Part shown: positions 35,401 through 45,127 of the stretch, in pieces | Numbering within the stretch: the stretch's first letter is position 1 | Layout of the letters: every line of letters begins with the position of its first letter | From: Mya arenaria | Taxonomy: Eukaryota > Mollusca > Bivalvia > Myida > Myidae | Assembly: GCF_026914265.1 (NCBI RefSeq) | Contig: NC_069134.1 | Span: 8,053,758-8,117,757, forward strand | Length of the DNA stretch: 64,000 bases | Direction of reading: 5' to 3' | The notes under the pieces: model-generated | Told to the model about the DNA's origin: nothing | Database searches by the model: none | What the model saw: the letters and a program-made list of their open reading frames with translations, nothing else | Program-made: the position numbers and the translations under genes

Positions 35401-38400
35401 ACTCGTTGCCATCCCTAGTATCAACACGTGTTGGGGTTCCGCCTTTAAACAGTGTGTAAAAACATGTGTTTAATGCTTTAAGAGAATTCAACCTCGCCGT
35501 TGCCCAACATTCATTTCCTGATCAGGGGCGTAGCTAGGCCTAAACAAACTTGTAAGCCCGATGGTTCTATGTGAGTTTGGGGACTTTTATATGTGCATTT
35601 CACTCACTTAATTATATTTGCAATCATTACAATCCAATCAAGCAATACACCTTGCACGTTGTTTAAATAAACACCAAATTTTGGTTAATAAAAAAAACAC
35701 AACAAACTTTTTAGTTGTTCAAAGTGTTCGAGTAGCTATTAGTTTTTATTGCATTTTTTTGGGTTATGTAAATTTTGTCATTTTTCAAAAAAATTGTAGA
35801 CCCAGGCCTACAAGGCCTTTATGTAGCTACGCCACTGCTGATGTAACTTACCTTATAACAGTCGGATAGAGTTCCAGGGTCATGGTTTGCACGGGTCCCC
35901 ATGCCGTTCCTATACCAACGTTAGCAACCATCGCAGCTACGAGAGTTACTATGCCCTTGTGCGGTGCGTCTAGAAAGGACCATACTTTACTATACAAGTA
36001 CCCGGATATCTTTATGTGCAAGCTGCTTTTAAACTTGTAATCGATTAACGACCTATAGGTCTTACTTTTGGGTAAACTAAGGTTCTACTTTATTTGAAGT
36101 GTGAAATATATACATAACACGATCGCATATGTAATTTTATAAGCTCACATGATTTTTTTATAACCGACGTAAGCCTAATAAGCACACAACTATGAGCTAT
36201 CAGCAATTGGTTATATGATACTTTTAAACGTTCAAAATATTATTTACCAAAGACCTGAACAGATGCCGCTATTGCTCCTCCTACCGTGACAACAAGGAAA
36301 CACATGCTTGTTGTAATGCGTCTCCCTACCCTGAAAAGTGAACATGGTGAATAGGAAATAATGATGTGACCCACAGGTGCATTAGTAAGTTATAGCTACT
36401 GCACCCACTACCAGAGTTATTCGAATCATATAAAGCGAGTGTGAAGCACGAGTGGTGTATAATTTCAATCACTTGGACTGGGAGTAGTTACTGTGTTGAA
36501 TCATTATTTTCAGCTTACCGTTCAATAACTGGCGTGCGTATTTTGTACATTGTTGTAACGCATGCGCACGCTCCAATTGGCAAGGTACTTCTCGTTACCG
36601 TTCGGATGTGAGAATTAATGCGTTACTGATGAGGAAAAAGCAAACACTATAATATGCTATAACTATCGGGTAATGTCTCTGCACCAGAACATAAAAACTT
36701 ACTTGTTTTGCAGAAAATTGCTAAGAAAAACTACAGGAAGTGGCACAATATTGAAAAGTGCAAGATTCAAGTAGATATTTCCTGATAAGGTTTGTATTCC
36801 ATACATAATTCCGTACGATATCAATCCAAGACCAATCCTACAAGTTCAAAACAAAATTGTTATGTATTCTCAAATCATGCATTGTTTGCTACATTTTCAA
36901 ATATTTATAACAATTGGCCTGTTTTAGCATATTTTGAAAACAAATTCATATTCTGTCAATGCAGTTTTATTCATCATTTTAGTAAACATCAGATGCCGTA
37001 TCATTTTAGAAAATGTTGATGAATACATTAAGGTTATAAGTATTGAGTTGTGTTCCGGCCTCTCTTGGTCTTTTACAGATTTGGATTTTACGAGGCGCTA
37101 GGCAAGTGAAATAAATATAACGCTGCACTATTAACCCTGTTATTATATACATTACTGTTTTATATTACTGAAATACACGTTATTACATAATTCAATACAT
37201 TTAAAGGACGCAATGATTTGTTTTATGACGTCAATTTAAAATTGCGCAATGATACTTTTTTGACGTGACGTCAGCGTAGTTAAAAACGGCTTTATTGCAC
37301 TAAATGGAAAACGTCGGACACATGCATTTTGTGGTATGTATTACTTGCACTAACATGATGTTTATGTTATAAAACTTAATTGCCCATGTCTTTGTTTAAT
37401 TGTATCATATACATATAAACGGAATACCTACCAGACTACGACTAATAACAATGTAATCCGAATCAGATGACGTGTTTTAAACAAATGCCAAAATGTGTAT
37501 TTTCTTTCTCGTAACGTCTGCCCTGAATTTATTTCATTAAAGTCTTTAAGATCTGGATACTGTTTTCCGTTGGCATCTGCAACTGATTGAATGATGGCGG
37601 TGGCCTTATCAATTTTGTCGTGTGCCAGATACCATCGAAAGCTCTCTGGTATCAACCTAAAACAAATATGTAACAAATATATTTGAATCTTAAATATAGT
37701 GCGAAGAGACCAGATTGTTATCAAAAGCGTTACTTCGTTATTTAATACCTCCAAGTGAAGAGAAATGGCACTCCCAGCAATGCACACATCAGTAAGATAT
37801 ATCGCCAGTCCTGAAGTAACCAGGCAAAAAGTGAGAACATGCACACTTCAACGAACCAGGAAGGAAAACCAATGGCCCAGACTCTCCATTTATTGACTGT
37901 AAACTCGGACGACAATGAATAACTGACCGTAAGAAACATTGACACCCCTACACCTAGCAGAAATCTTGACGCTGCCAGCATAGACCAAGTCACCGAGAAA
38001 TAGCCAATCAAATTAAACACCATTATACATAGAATTGTCGCGTATAGAGGGATTCTACGTCCAACTAGATCAGCGATTTGTCCGGATATCACATGTCCGA
38101 CCATCACACCAGCTAAATCCATACTTTGTATCGTTGTCGGTATGTATGACTTCCCACACACCAGACCCCACTAGAAAATAATGAAAGAAAAATATTTTAA
38201 AATGAACACACATTAATATCATGTAAGACGATTGTGGTCATTAGCTGTCGAAAAAAAATGTTCGTTATGTTCTTATTTCATGCAAACGCCATAAAGTGGT
38301 GTAATAACCTGACCTCTGCAACAAACGTCGTATTATCATGGAACTGGAACCGCTCACATTCTACCGTTTCATTATCAACCAATGTAAATTTGCATTGTTT

Positions 38401-38631
38401 TACAGGACACCCATGTGTTGAGTTGGAAAAGTCAGAAACATTTCTAATTCTTCCGCAAATAGTTTCATCAGCGCATCGCCATTCTTTGGTTGCAGATATG
38501 ATGATGTTGCTGTTCAAACTGAAGACGACGAGTATTTGCAGAAGATGTAAAGTTACCACTAATCGCCATTGGTAACGTCCACAACCTCCAATACTTAGAA
38601 GAAGGTCATCAGCATTCTTTTCCGCTGACAT
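32493..38631 (-). CDS. SLC22-like organic ion transporter B
   Basis: Predicted exons: 38631-38314, 38170-37749, 37656-37432, 36837-36703, 36330-36248, 35969-35852, 33010-32938, 32643-32493. The ATG at 38631 gives MSAEKNADDLLLSIGGCGRY. The protein has a long Cys-rich first extracellular loop (GCPVKQC), the MFS motif GQIADLVGRR, PESFRWY, VGRR, GTAWGPVQTMTLELYPTVIR, then GAILGPQLNYL, and ends FAGVAFISILCCLGLPETKD plus a short tail. This is the complete SLC22 order and about 508 residues, close to the usual 500-600. Joins 1-7 are in frame. Exon 7 ends at phase 0 while the last exon needs phase 2, so a small exon may be missing from this model or one base is lost. By family knowledge it is a plasma-membrane organic ion carrier; the substrate is unknown. 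It is a tandem paralogue of the transporter at 1511-6229. Confidence 0.82.
33177..33312. repeat. 68-bp tandem duplication
   Basis: Two nearly identical 68-bp copies (CGGTCACAC at 33181 and 33249) differing by one or two bases, in intron 7 of transporter B, immediately before the hAT-like element. Confidence 0.9.
33318..35417. mobile_element. Non-autonomous hAT-like element (2.1 kb) with 8-bp target duplication
   Basis: It starts TAGGGATGGCAACGAGTA at 33318 and ends with the exact 18-bp reverse complement at 35417. The direct repeat GTATCAAC flanks it at 33310-33317 and 35418-35425. Subterminal CGAGTACTCG palindromes are repeated near both ends. An 8-bp duplication and TAGGG/CAGGG-type ends are hallmarks of the hAT superfamily. 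There is no transposase frame. Internally it carries a non-LTR retrotransposon fragment (about 34020-34924). It lies in intron 7 of transporter B. Confidence 0.88.
34033..34924 (+). pseudogene. Non-LTR retrotransposon C-terminal fragment nested in the hAT-like element
   Basis: The first frame (34033-34530) begins VIPKALYGCELW and contains LALERAHRVCVKYMQNMP and LETYIDKRKLLFFGQLCR. It aligns by eye with the C-terminal frame of the retrotransposon in transporter A (3484-4314). After a stop and frame change, 34571-34924 has CQECEIITEQMVLHKIMFCK, the corresponding cysteine/histidine region. The RT catalytic motifs are absent, so the copy is 5'-truncated. Orientation is antisense to transporter B. 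Confidence 0.8.
35523..35837. mobile_element. Small MITE beside the exon 6 splice donor of transporter B
   Basis: It begins CAGGGGCGTAGCTAGGCC and ends with a sequence whose complement is CAGTGGCGTAGCTACATA. CAGNGGCGTAGCT-type ends are common in hAT MITEs. Outside the ends a CTGAT pentamer is shared on both sides, but I do not see a clean 8-bp duplication. The right end stops 14 bp from the exon 6 donor at 35851. Confidence 0.65.
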
Positions 38632-39855
38632 TTTAACTTATTGATCACCAGCTTCGTTCTGAAAACAAAGTCATCCATTCTGAGATAAAGTACATGTATT
38701 GATCACGCTGATCTATGTTCTGTGTTCGTTTGTGATTCAGACAAACAGACCGTTTGCTTTTGTCTTTGGATGTGTGTTTCAGGTATTACTTTTAGTCAGT
38801 TTTGGATGCAAGACTTGTAGTTTCTATTACTATAGAGGTATGTCAGTAAGTAGAGAAATAGCATTGCTTTCCTATGGTCTGTTTAGGTCATGTTAAACTG
38901 ATAGTTTTACCGGCATGGCAATCCCCTGTATCGAAAGCGAAATTGTACCATTTCTATTCATTTTTAATCATCAATGTTTAAACGTATGACTTCACGATCC
39001 AAACAAGTGTAACAAATCTCAAAAGGATAATAAGATCAGAAATTGAAACATTATAATTTATTACTATTATATCAGCAGAAAGACATGTTTAAAATGATAA
39101 AATAACGTGTCTGGTATTCCTACTGTATATCAAAAAGAACATCAACGTAAGCACAGTTTCGAACGTGTCCTGCTCGTCGTCTTATTTGAGTAAATATAAT
39201 CAGTTAACACTATTAACATACCTTTTGTTTTGAAAGTCGATATAACCTATCGACTGTCCAGTAAGTTATGTTTCCTCTAGTGAATGCGTTTTCAGTTTTT
39301 GCACACACTTCCACAAAACTATTTAAATTTATAAGATATCTATACATATTTACATTAAACATGAACGATAAGAGAAATTGCGTAAAACTACAGTGTTTCG
39401 TAAATGTTTTCAGATTTCAAAATGTATATTTCATTCAATAACAGTTTTTTTTTAAATTTATGACATCTTCAGACGAAACATTTGCTCACCGTTGTCTGTA
39501 CAGAATCCTTTGACATCTCCGTTAAATTTCCGACTGTGTAACTCGTTATATTATTATTATATGAAACGCGAACGTATTTTATCATTCACCTACATTTGTA
39601 TGCACCCCTCATGTGTCAGATAACTATTCTGTACCTGCAAACATCTAGATCATACAATCAGCGTTTGGTAACTGTTTAATCAGAAACATACGCTTTCAAC
39701 GTCAATCAGTTGATCTTATTACCCGATGCACTATATAAATGTAATTTACTTTTTTCGACTGTTTTACAAATAGCAATCAACATTACAATGTTTTGAACTG
39801 TTAAACAGGTAAACAGTATGTACTGTTTTCTGCGCGTGGGGCTACGTCATAGTTA
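38632..39855. other. Upstream region of transporter B
   Basis: AT-rich DNA with no recognisable gene; only short open frames. The promoter and 5' UTR of transporter B should lie in its left part. No motif stands out. Confidence 0.4.
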
Positions 39856-40176
39856 TGCACCAGTCAATTGTAGCCATGCACCCCCCCCCCTCCCAGGTCC
39901 GGGGGTATACAGGGGAAAGCCGGGGTAATGGGCCGTGTTTACCTTTCAGGTGGCCCCGCAGTGCCGGGTAAATGCGGTGGTTTTGTCTTTGCGGAAAATA
40001 TAGCGGGGAATTTGCCTTACTTAGGCTCCCTGGGATGCGGGGGCATTTCGCGGGGATTTGACCAACAGTTCGTACCCGCAGGGCGGTGATTTTACCCGGG
40101 GTTGGCTGGACCGAAAGTCAAAGTCCCCGCTATTCCCCGGACCTGGGGGGGGGCGTGGTTACAATTGACTGGTGCA
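39856..40176. mobile_element. MITE with C-run subterminal sequences and TTA target site
   Basis: The left end TGCACCAGTCAATTGTAGCC and the complement of the right end match except for one or two bases. Both ends run into a C-rich stretch followed by AGGTCCGGGG. TTA flanks both sides (39853-39855 and 40177-40179). The 3-bp TTA duplication suggests the PIF/Harbinger group, an inference without a transposase. The interior is GC-rich compared with its surroundings. Confidence 0.7.
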
Positions 40177-40396
40177 TTACGCTATGGGTTTTACAGAGAT
40201 TCTTATATTAAATAAACTGCATATCGTTTAAACTCGTGAGTTTCTGGTATAATTGGTTTTGTAATTTTAATTGGTTTACGAAGAATACCAAAGAAATTTC
40301 AAGCGCTCGATTGTCTATTTGATCAAGATCATTACCAACCGTGAACAAAAACGTATAAGTCGTTTTCGTGTTTCAAGAATAATATATAATCAGGTA

Positions 40397-40458
40397 ATAC
40401 AACAGTTGTTGCATGGGCAGATTTGACTGTTACACAAATGCCCATACAACAACTGTAT
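40397..40458. repeat. Imperfect inverted repeat
   Basis: ATACAACAGTTGTTGCATGG... and its near-complement ATACAGTTGTTGTATGG... are separated by about 19 nt. One 3-nt gap and one mismatch break the stem. Confidence 0.8.
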
Positions 40459-40803
40459 AATGTGATTAAACCTAAAAAGGAATATTTACACCCCAACTAC
40501 CAACTTGTATCTACTGTTAAAGGTCCCAGTTATATGGCTTCTAATTAGGTTTCTATACGCTAGACTATAAACACTGTAGGAATCAAGACTGTTCACCCCA
40601 CAGTGTGTATTTATTATATAAACTTCACACTTTACAATATCTTATCGGTAAAGATATAAAAGGCTACACATATTAATTCTCAAACAAAAATGATATTGTC
40701 TATATATGAATATTATTAATCTTAAGTTTGGCATAAGAATGAACGGCTTTTTAAGGACAGCGGGAGACGGGGTAGTAACTTGACCATACATGTCATCCCT
40801 ATC

Positions 40804-40885
40804 ACGATTGTTTACAAAGTCACGAATGTTCACAATGTCACGAATGTTCAAAAAGTCACGAATGTTCACAAAGTACACAACCGAT
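40804..40885. repeat. 18-bp minisatellite
   Basis: About four units of GTCACGAATGTTCACAAA-like sequence, the first and last degenerate. Confidence 0.85.
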
Positions 40886-41151
40886 CACAAAGACACAAAC
40901 ATGATTAAACTCAGAATCACCGTCCGCAGCGAACCCAGGTAATCAACGGTACCGGACATCGTAAGGCAGTTTCCTAATGCAAAATATTTTGGCACATCGG
41001 GCGGTTGATATGTCAAAAGATGCCTTGCATTGAAAAAGCAAAAACCAGCTTAAGTTTAGTGTATTATTAATTTAGTAACGTTTTAAATACTTCAACATTT
41101 AAAAACAAACAGGCGAAGCTGCTGAAATGTCATTTAAAAGCAAGTCTGAAC

Positions 41152-41640
41152 CTAGATTGGGCAGATGGACCCCGTCCTTATCGTAAAACGGGGGCTGCAA
41201 ACCTTAAGTGCTGTGTGTTTTAAATAATGGCCACCAGATACCAATGAAGATATTGCAGTATAGCTATTCACCCTTTTGCGGACGGACTCCATGGCGTTCA
41301 GAAGAAAAACTTTACGAGGTAGCATTTGAGACCAAAATAACTTAGTTCTAGGCAGCTGCTGTTTCTTGAATTCCAACAGTTTATCAAACTCGGACATAAT
41401 ATCGAAAGTTATAACCCGACCTATATCATTAGCTCCGCAATGTACGAGCAGGTAGTGTGGGGAACCCATTCGTTTAGCAAAAAAGACAATACATGCTTGA
41501 CTTGTTTAAGGGGCATTCCCCCGTATCCCTGCCAGACGATTTCGACGTTTTTGAGGCCGAGTTTGGAGTCATCTGTCCGCAGCCTTGCCCTTGGTATAGG
41601 CAATCCCGCTAGAATAATGCTATAGCTGATTAAGTGACGA
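41152..41640 (-). pseudogene. SGNH/GDSL hydrolase-like segment of the YR retroelement
   Basis: From 41640 the minus strand reads SIILAGLPIPRARLRTDDSK, then VEIVWQGYGGM. After a frameshift near 41450 it reads YLLVHCGANDIG and LFWSQMLPRK. The HCGANDIG stretch corresponds to the GxND block of SGNH hydrolases. One frameshift joins the two parts. Confidence 0.65.
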
Positions 41641-41698
41641 TTTCCATTAAAGAAGAACTTAGATATTAATTGTTTATGTTGCCTATGTTAAAATGGGT

Positions 41699-42400
41699 CT
41701 AACCTTGGTAAACAACGGCCAAGTTATTAGAGCTGAACCGCGTATAGTCAAGACCTGCTACCCCCAATGCCCTTTTGCGCACCGATGTGAAATGATACCT
41801 AGTGACCGGGAAGCCATCGAAATGGCAGAATAGGGAGCTAACGGGACAAACCGGGTCTTTAGAACTGTTTATGCTTATTGTTTCCGGAGCATCAAGCTGG
41901 TTTGTGTTTGAATGACGTAATGTAATGTTGTCGACCGTATTGCCTTTGGACAGGGTAAGCTCCCCTACCCGGAAGAAGCCAAAAATGCAATGATATAGGC
42001 TGTGTAAAACAGTGATGATTCGTATCTGTTGGTGCAAACAATGGGTTACTTCGAAAGTGCAATTCTTAAAATAGGTGGTGTGATGGGCAGGAGTGTGTCC
42101 TTTCAAGCTCGTTGACGTTGGTAGCCTTTTAGGATTTTTATCACTATAAACTGAGTTGACGGATCTGGTGCTTCCATCATCTTGCACTTATAACCGATTG
42201 CTGTAACATATAATCGTGCAGTGGCCGGGGTGCATGACTTAAGTGACATGAATGAGATGAAGAGAACTATGTTATCGACGGGTAGGGGCATGATTTTCCT
42301 AGGTTGTGAGTCTTACGAATCTCGGAAAACTTTGCCAGGCCCTGTGCATACGATGGAATGGTGTTTTGCCGAGTTTAAGAGTCTTTCAGCTTGGGCGAGT
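41699..42400 (-). pseudogene. Tyrosine recombinase fragment of the YR retroelement
   Basis: The N-terminal core-binding part reads TIPSYAQGLAKFSEI, then, after frame changes, LPVDNIVLFISFMSLK, TPATARLYVTAIGYKCK and IVIKILKGYQRQ. The catalytic domain begins FGFFRVGELTLSKGN, where the Arg should be the first catalytic arginine. The reading ends at 41699 shortly after DYTRFSSNN, before the expected R/H/Y catalytic residues. At least two frameshifts are present. Confidence 0.7.
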
Positions 42401-42429
42401 AAATGAGGGTGAGGAATTCCGCCGCGACG

Positions 42430-42960
42430 GACCAATAAAGGAATGATGCAAACTTTTCAAAAAAAGCTATTGCAACCGAAACTCACACATTTGTCGAAAT
42501 AGAAATTGCCACCAATTTTCATGCCAAGAAGATAAAAATTCCACGGGTGATTAGGTAGTAACCTAAAAGAAGATTTAATATCTCTTTTCGCAATTAAGGC
42601 CCCGAACCCTTAATAAAATATCATATCTGCGACTTCATCAAAGGTTTAATATTTCACAGTACATAAACGATGATCAATCCCGTCGTTAACGGTTAGCTCA
42701 GGTGGGTAAGAGAGATGTGTGATTAAACGAAAACCACCGAATGATTTTGGAACCACTCCGATAGGGAAAGTTCTAAAATTTGACATTGGGTGTGTTTTTA
42801 AGGGGCCGTCCATGAGTAACATAGAAATTTATTTTTCAATTATGTCCGCAAGTACTTTGGGGTGTGACCCAGCATACTTTAAGTTTCTAGACTGAATGGC
42901 AAAAAGCGGCCCGGCGTAATTCAACTTGTATTTAAAACTAAACTGGCATCAGTAATATTT
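42430..42960 (-). pseudogene. Reverse transcriptase N-terminal fragment of the YR retroelement
   Basis: The minus-strand reading has FAIQSRNLKYAGSHPKVLAD, a stop, then FRTFPIGVVPKSFGGFRLIT followed by HLSYPPELTVN and ALIAKRDIKSSFRLLPNHPW, as in DIRS-type RTs. Several stops interrupt it. The catalytic DD block and the following RNase H are missing. Confidence 0.7.
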
Positions 42961-44173
42961 GGGTAACTTGACATAGACTGTTAAAGGGCGGGTAAAACGA
43001 ATGGAGAATGTGCTAGGTCCTAGATGTCGCCTGGATGAGGATTGGGCGGGGTTACGTGACCTGAAGAACCTTTGTGGACCCTGGTAGACAGCGGACCTAG
43101 GTTGGCTCTGGGCACGAGAACAGGACCTGGAAGGGTGAGTGTTCTGAGTCAGAACTTCTGACATATCATGCATTTCTGGAAGTTTTTACAGTAATTTTGC
43201 AATTGCTGTAGCTGTACGGGTTACAATACTTACGAGGATAATGGCCAGACTCGGGTAATGTGGTCGGCTTGAACGTGAAAAATAGCAACCACAGTTTATA
43301 ATCCATTTCTGACCAGGTTTTCAATGGATCTAGATTGATAAATTGTGCATTAAAACAATTAATTTATCACTGTTTTAGAAGAAAACGCATCTAAAAATGC
43401 TTTGAATAGAAAACAATTTAAGGTTGCTATGTTAATGTATGAATAACAAACATTGATTTATCATTGTTTTCCAAGAAAACGCATGCAATTGCTTTGAAAT
43501 AGAGAAATAATTAGGCCGCTAGGCCGCCAACTTCACGCTGCTAGGCGCTAACTACATGTCGCTAGGCCGCTAACTTCACCCCGCTAGGCCGCTAACTTCA
43601 CGTACATTAACAAATCTTGGGTTTTGACAAACGCGTCGGTCCATGACTCGATTGAAGAAATGTTGCCGTGAGACACGGGTTTTAGGGTAAGGACGTCCTG
43701 CGAAGAAAGTGCTATTATGTTTTCTTGAGTCATATCGGGCAGGGGGTCAAGCAAGGAAGATAATTCCACAAACTGCCCAGCGATAATATTGGCTTTGACA
43801 GGAGCATGGACAGTGTCACCAAGGGCGGGTGCAGAAATTGTTGGAAGTGGCTGAAAATCTAGCAACTCATTACCTGTTATTGTGGAACCCTGGGCCACTT
43901 CATCGGGAAAACCCGATCCCGGCGTATGACCCTCAATCAGGGCCTTATAACAGGCGACCGTATGTGGAGGCCCTCGACCTTGAACCCCCGTGCTGACCGT
44001 TGCGGATGACGCTGTAGCAAATGGCGGGGGAGTTGCCGGCTTTGCGCTCTCGATTGGTGCCTCGTGAGCCGTCTGCGACGCTTGGCCTTGGGTGCGGCTG
44101 CGTTGGACGGGTCCCTGGGTATTTTCCTATAGCGTAGCATGGCCGACATATTTGTTCTTGTATGGTTTCTCAA
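42949..44173 (-). pseudogene. gag-like region of the YR retroelement
   Basis: The segment 43898-43584 includes KANIIAGQFVELSSLLDPLP and ISSIESWTDAFVKTQDLLMY, resembling the conserved SIEQWTDAF-type block found upstream of the RT in these elements. The part at 44173-43937 is rich in Arg, Pro and His and is less certain. A short minisatellite (43513-43605) interrupts the region. Confidence 0.5.
43513..43605. repeat. Minisatellite of about 21-22 bp (CCGCTAGGCCGCTAACTTCA)
   Basis: Four degenerate units ending CTTCACGTACAT. The same motif and the same ending CTTCACGTACAT occur at 54964-55010. Confidence 0.85.
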
Positions 44174-45127
44174 TGAGGGAATATGTGTAGAAATCAGCAG
44201 GAATTTGACAAATAATTTAACGGGAATATATATTATTAATGACCCTCACGTTTATGAACCTTTAACATTTAACATATAAATGTTCATGAGGTTCGAAATC
44301 CCAACGAGTCGTGGTGTGCCCATTCAAAGGATTGCCGATGCCAGACAACGAAATAAAAAAGAAGTAATGCTTATTAACGAGTATTACTGACTGATAGTTG
44401 CAGAAATGGCTAAACAGATTTTTGAGGAAGAAAAAATGTGTTACCGTTTGAGAGAATTTCAGAAAGGAAAAGGAAGTTACGTCATCATTTCATTTGGTAT
44501 ATTATACGTAGGTCACACACAACTGACAATTGACGTGTAATTAGTAAATAAACGATGCAGAGATAAAACAGGTTACTGAAAACGGTTACTCTAACTATCT
44601 TTTGGAATATTCAGTTTTTGAGCATATTTCGTGTTGTATGCTTTATGAAAAGTATATTTTGCCATTTTAATAAAGTGCAATCAAATATATAAGTATGCAA
44701 GACTTCTAATTAAAATTGGAAATAAGTAATAACAATTTTTACAGGAACTTTCTGACGTCAATAGTGATTTAAAATTACTGCGCTTAATGACGTCAGTAAA
44801 CGACGTCGCACATGTTTTGTGGTAAAATGTACAAAAGTGCGTTTTCAATATCATTTTTTTCAACACTTAAAACAAGCAAACAAAGAGTTCAGTTCTCTTC
44901 CCGGTGAACTAGTTTTTGACACGCAATGGTAAAGTTCATGAAACTTGACTGGTTTAGCTTCCAGTACTTCACGTTCACGAGAGGAGCACTCCAAATACTT
45001 TGACACCCTAAAAGGGACAGTTTATAGCATTGTCGAAGCACATGGGCTAGGTCGTTACAATATTAAAGTCTACCTTTCTTTAAAGGCCAGGGAAGACGTA
45101 TAAAAAAGAAGATATTTCAAGGCACAA
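44174..45127. other. Unique intergenic DNA left of the 42-bp satellite
   Basis: AT-rich, no gene recognised. The stretch 44748-44830 (TGACGTCA palindromes, ACGTCGCACATG, TTTTGTGGTA) is a diverged copy of 37220-37345. Confidence 0.45.

Larger units (their letters stand above)
41152..44173 (-). mobile_element. Broken tyrosine-recombinase retroelement (DIRS/Ngaro-type)
   Basis: On the minus strand the order is gag-like protein (44173-42950), the start of a reverse transcriptase (about 42960-42430), tyrosine recombinase (about 42400-41699) and an SGNH-hydrolase-like segment (about 41640-41152). This order, and the presence of a YR in place of a DDE integrase, is typical of DIRS/Ngaro retroelements; a hydrolase domain is known from some Ngaro elements. 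Stops and frameshifts occur in every module. Most of the RT and RNase H region is deleted, because the RT start runs directly into the YR. The recombinase lacks its C-terminal catalytic box. No terminal repeats were identified, so the ends are those of recognisable coding homology. Confidence 0.75.
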
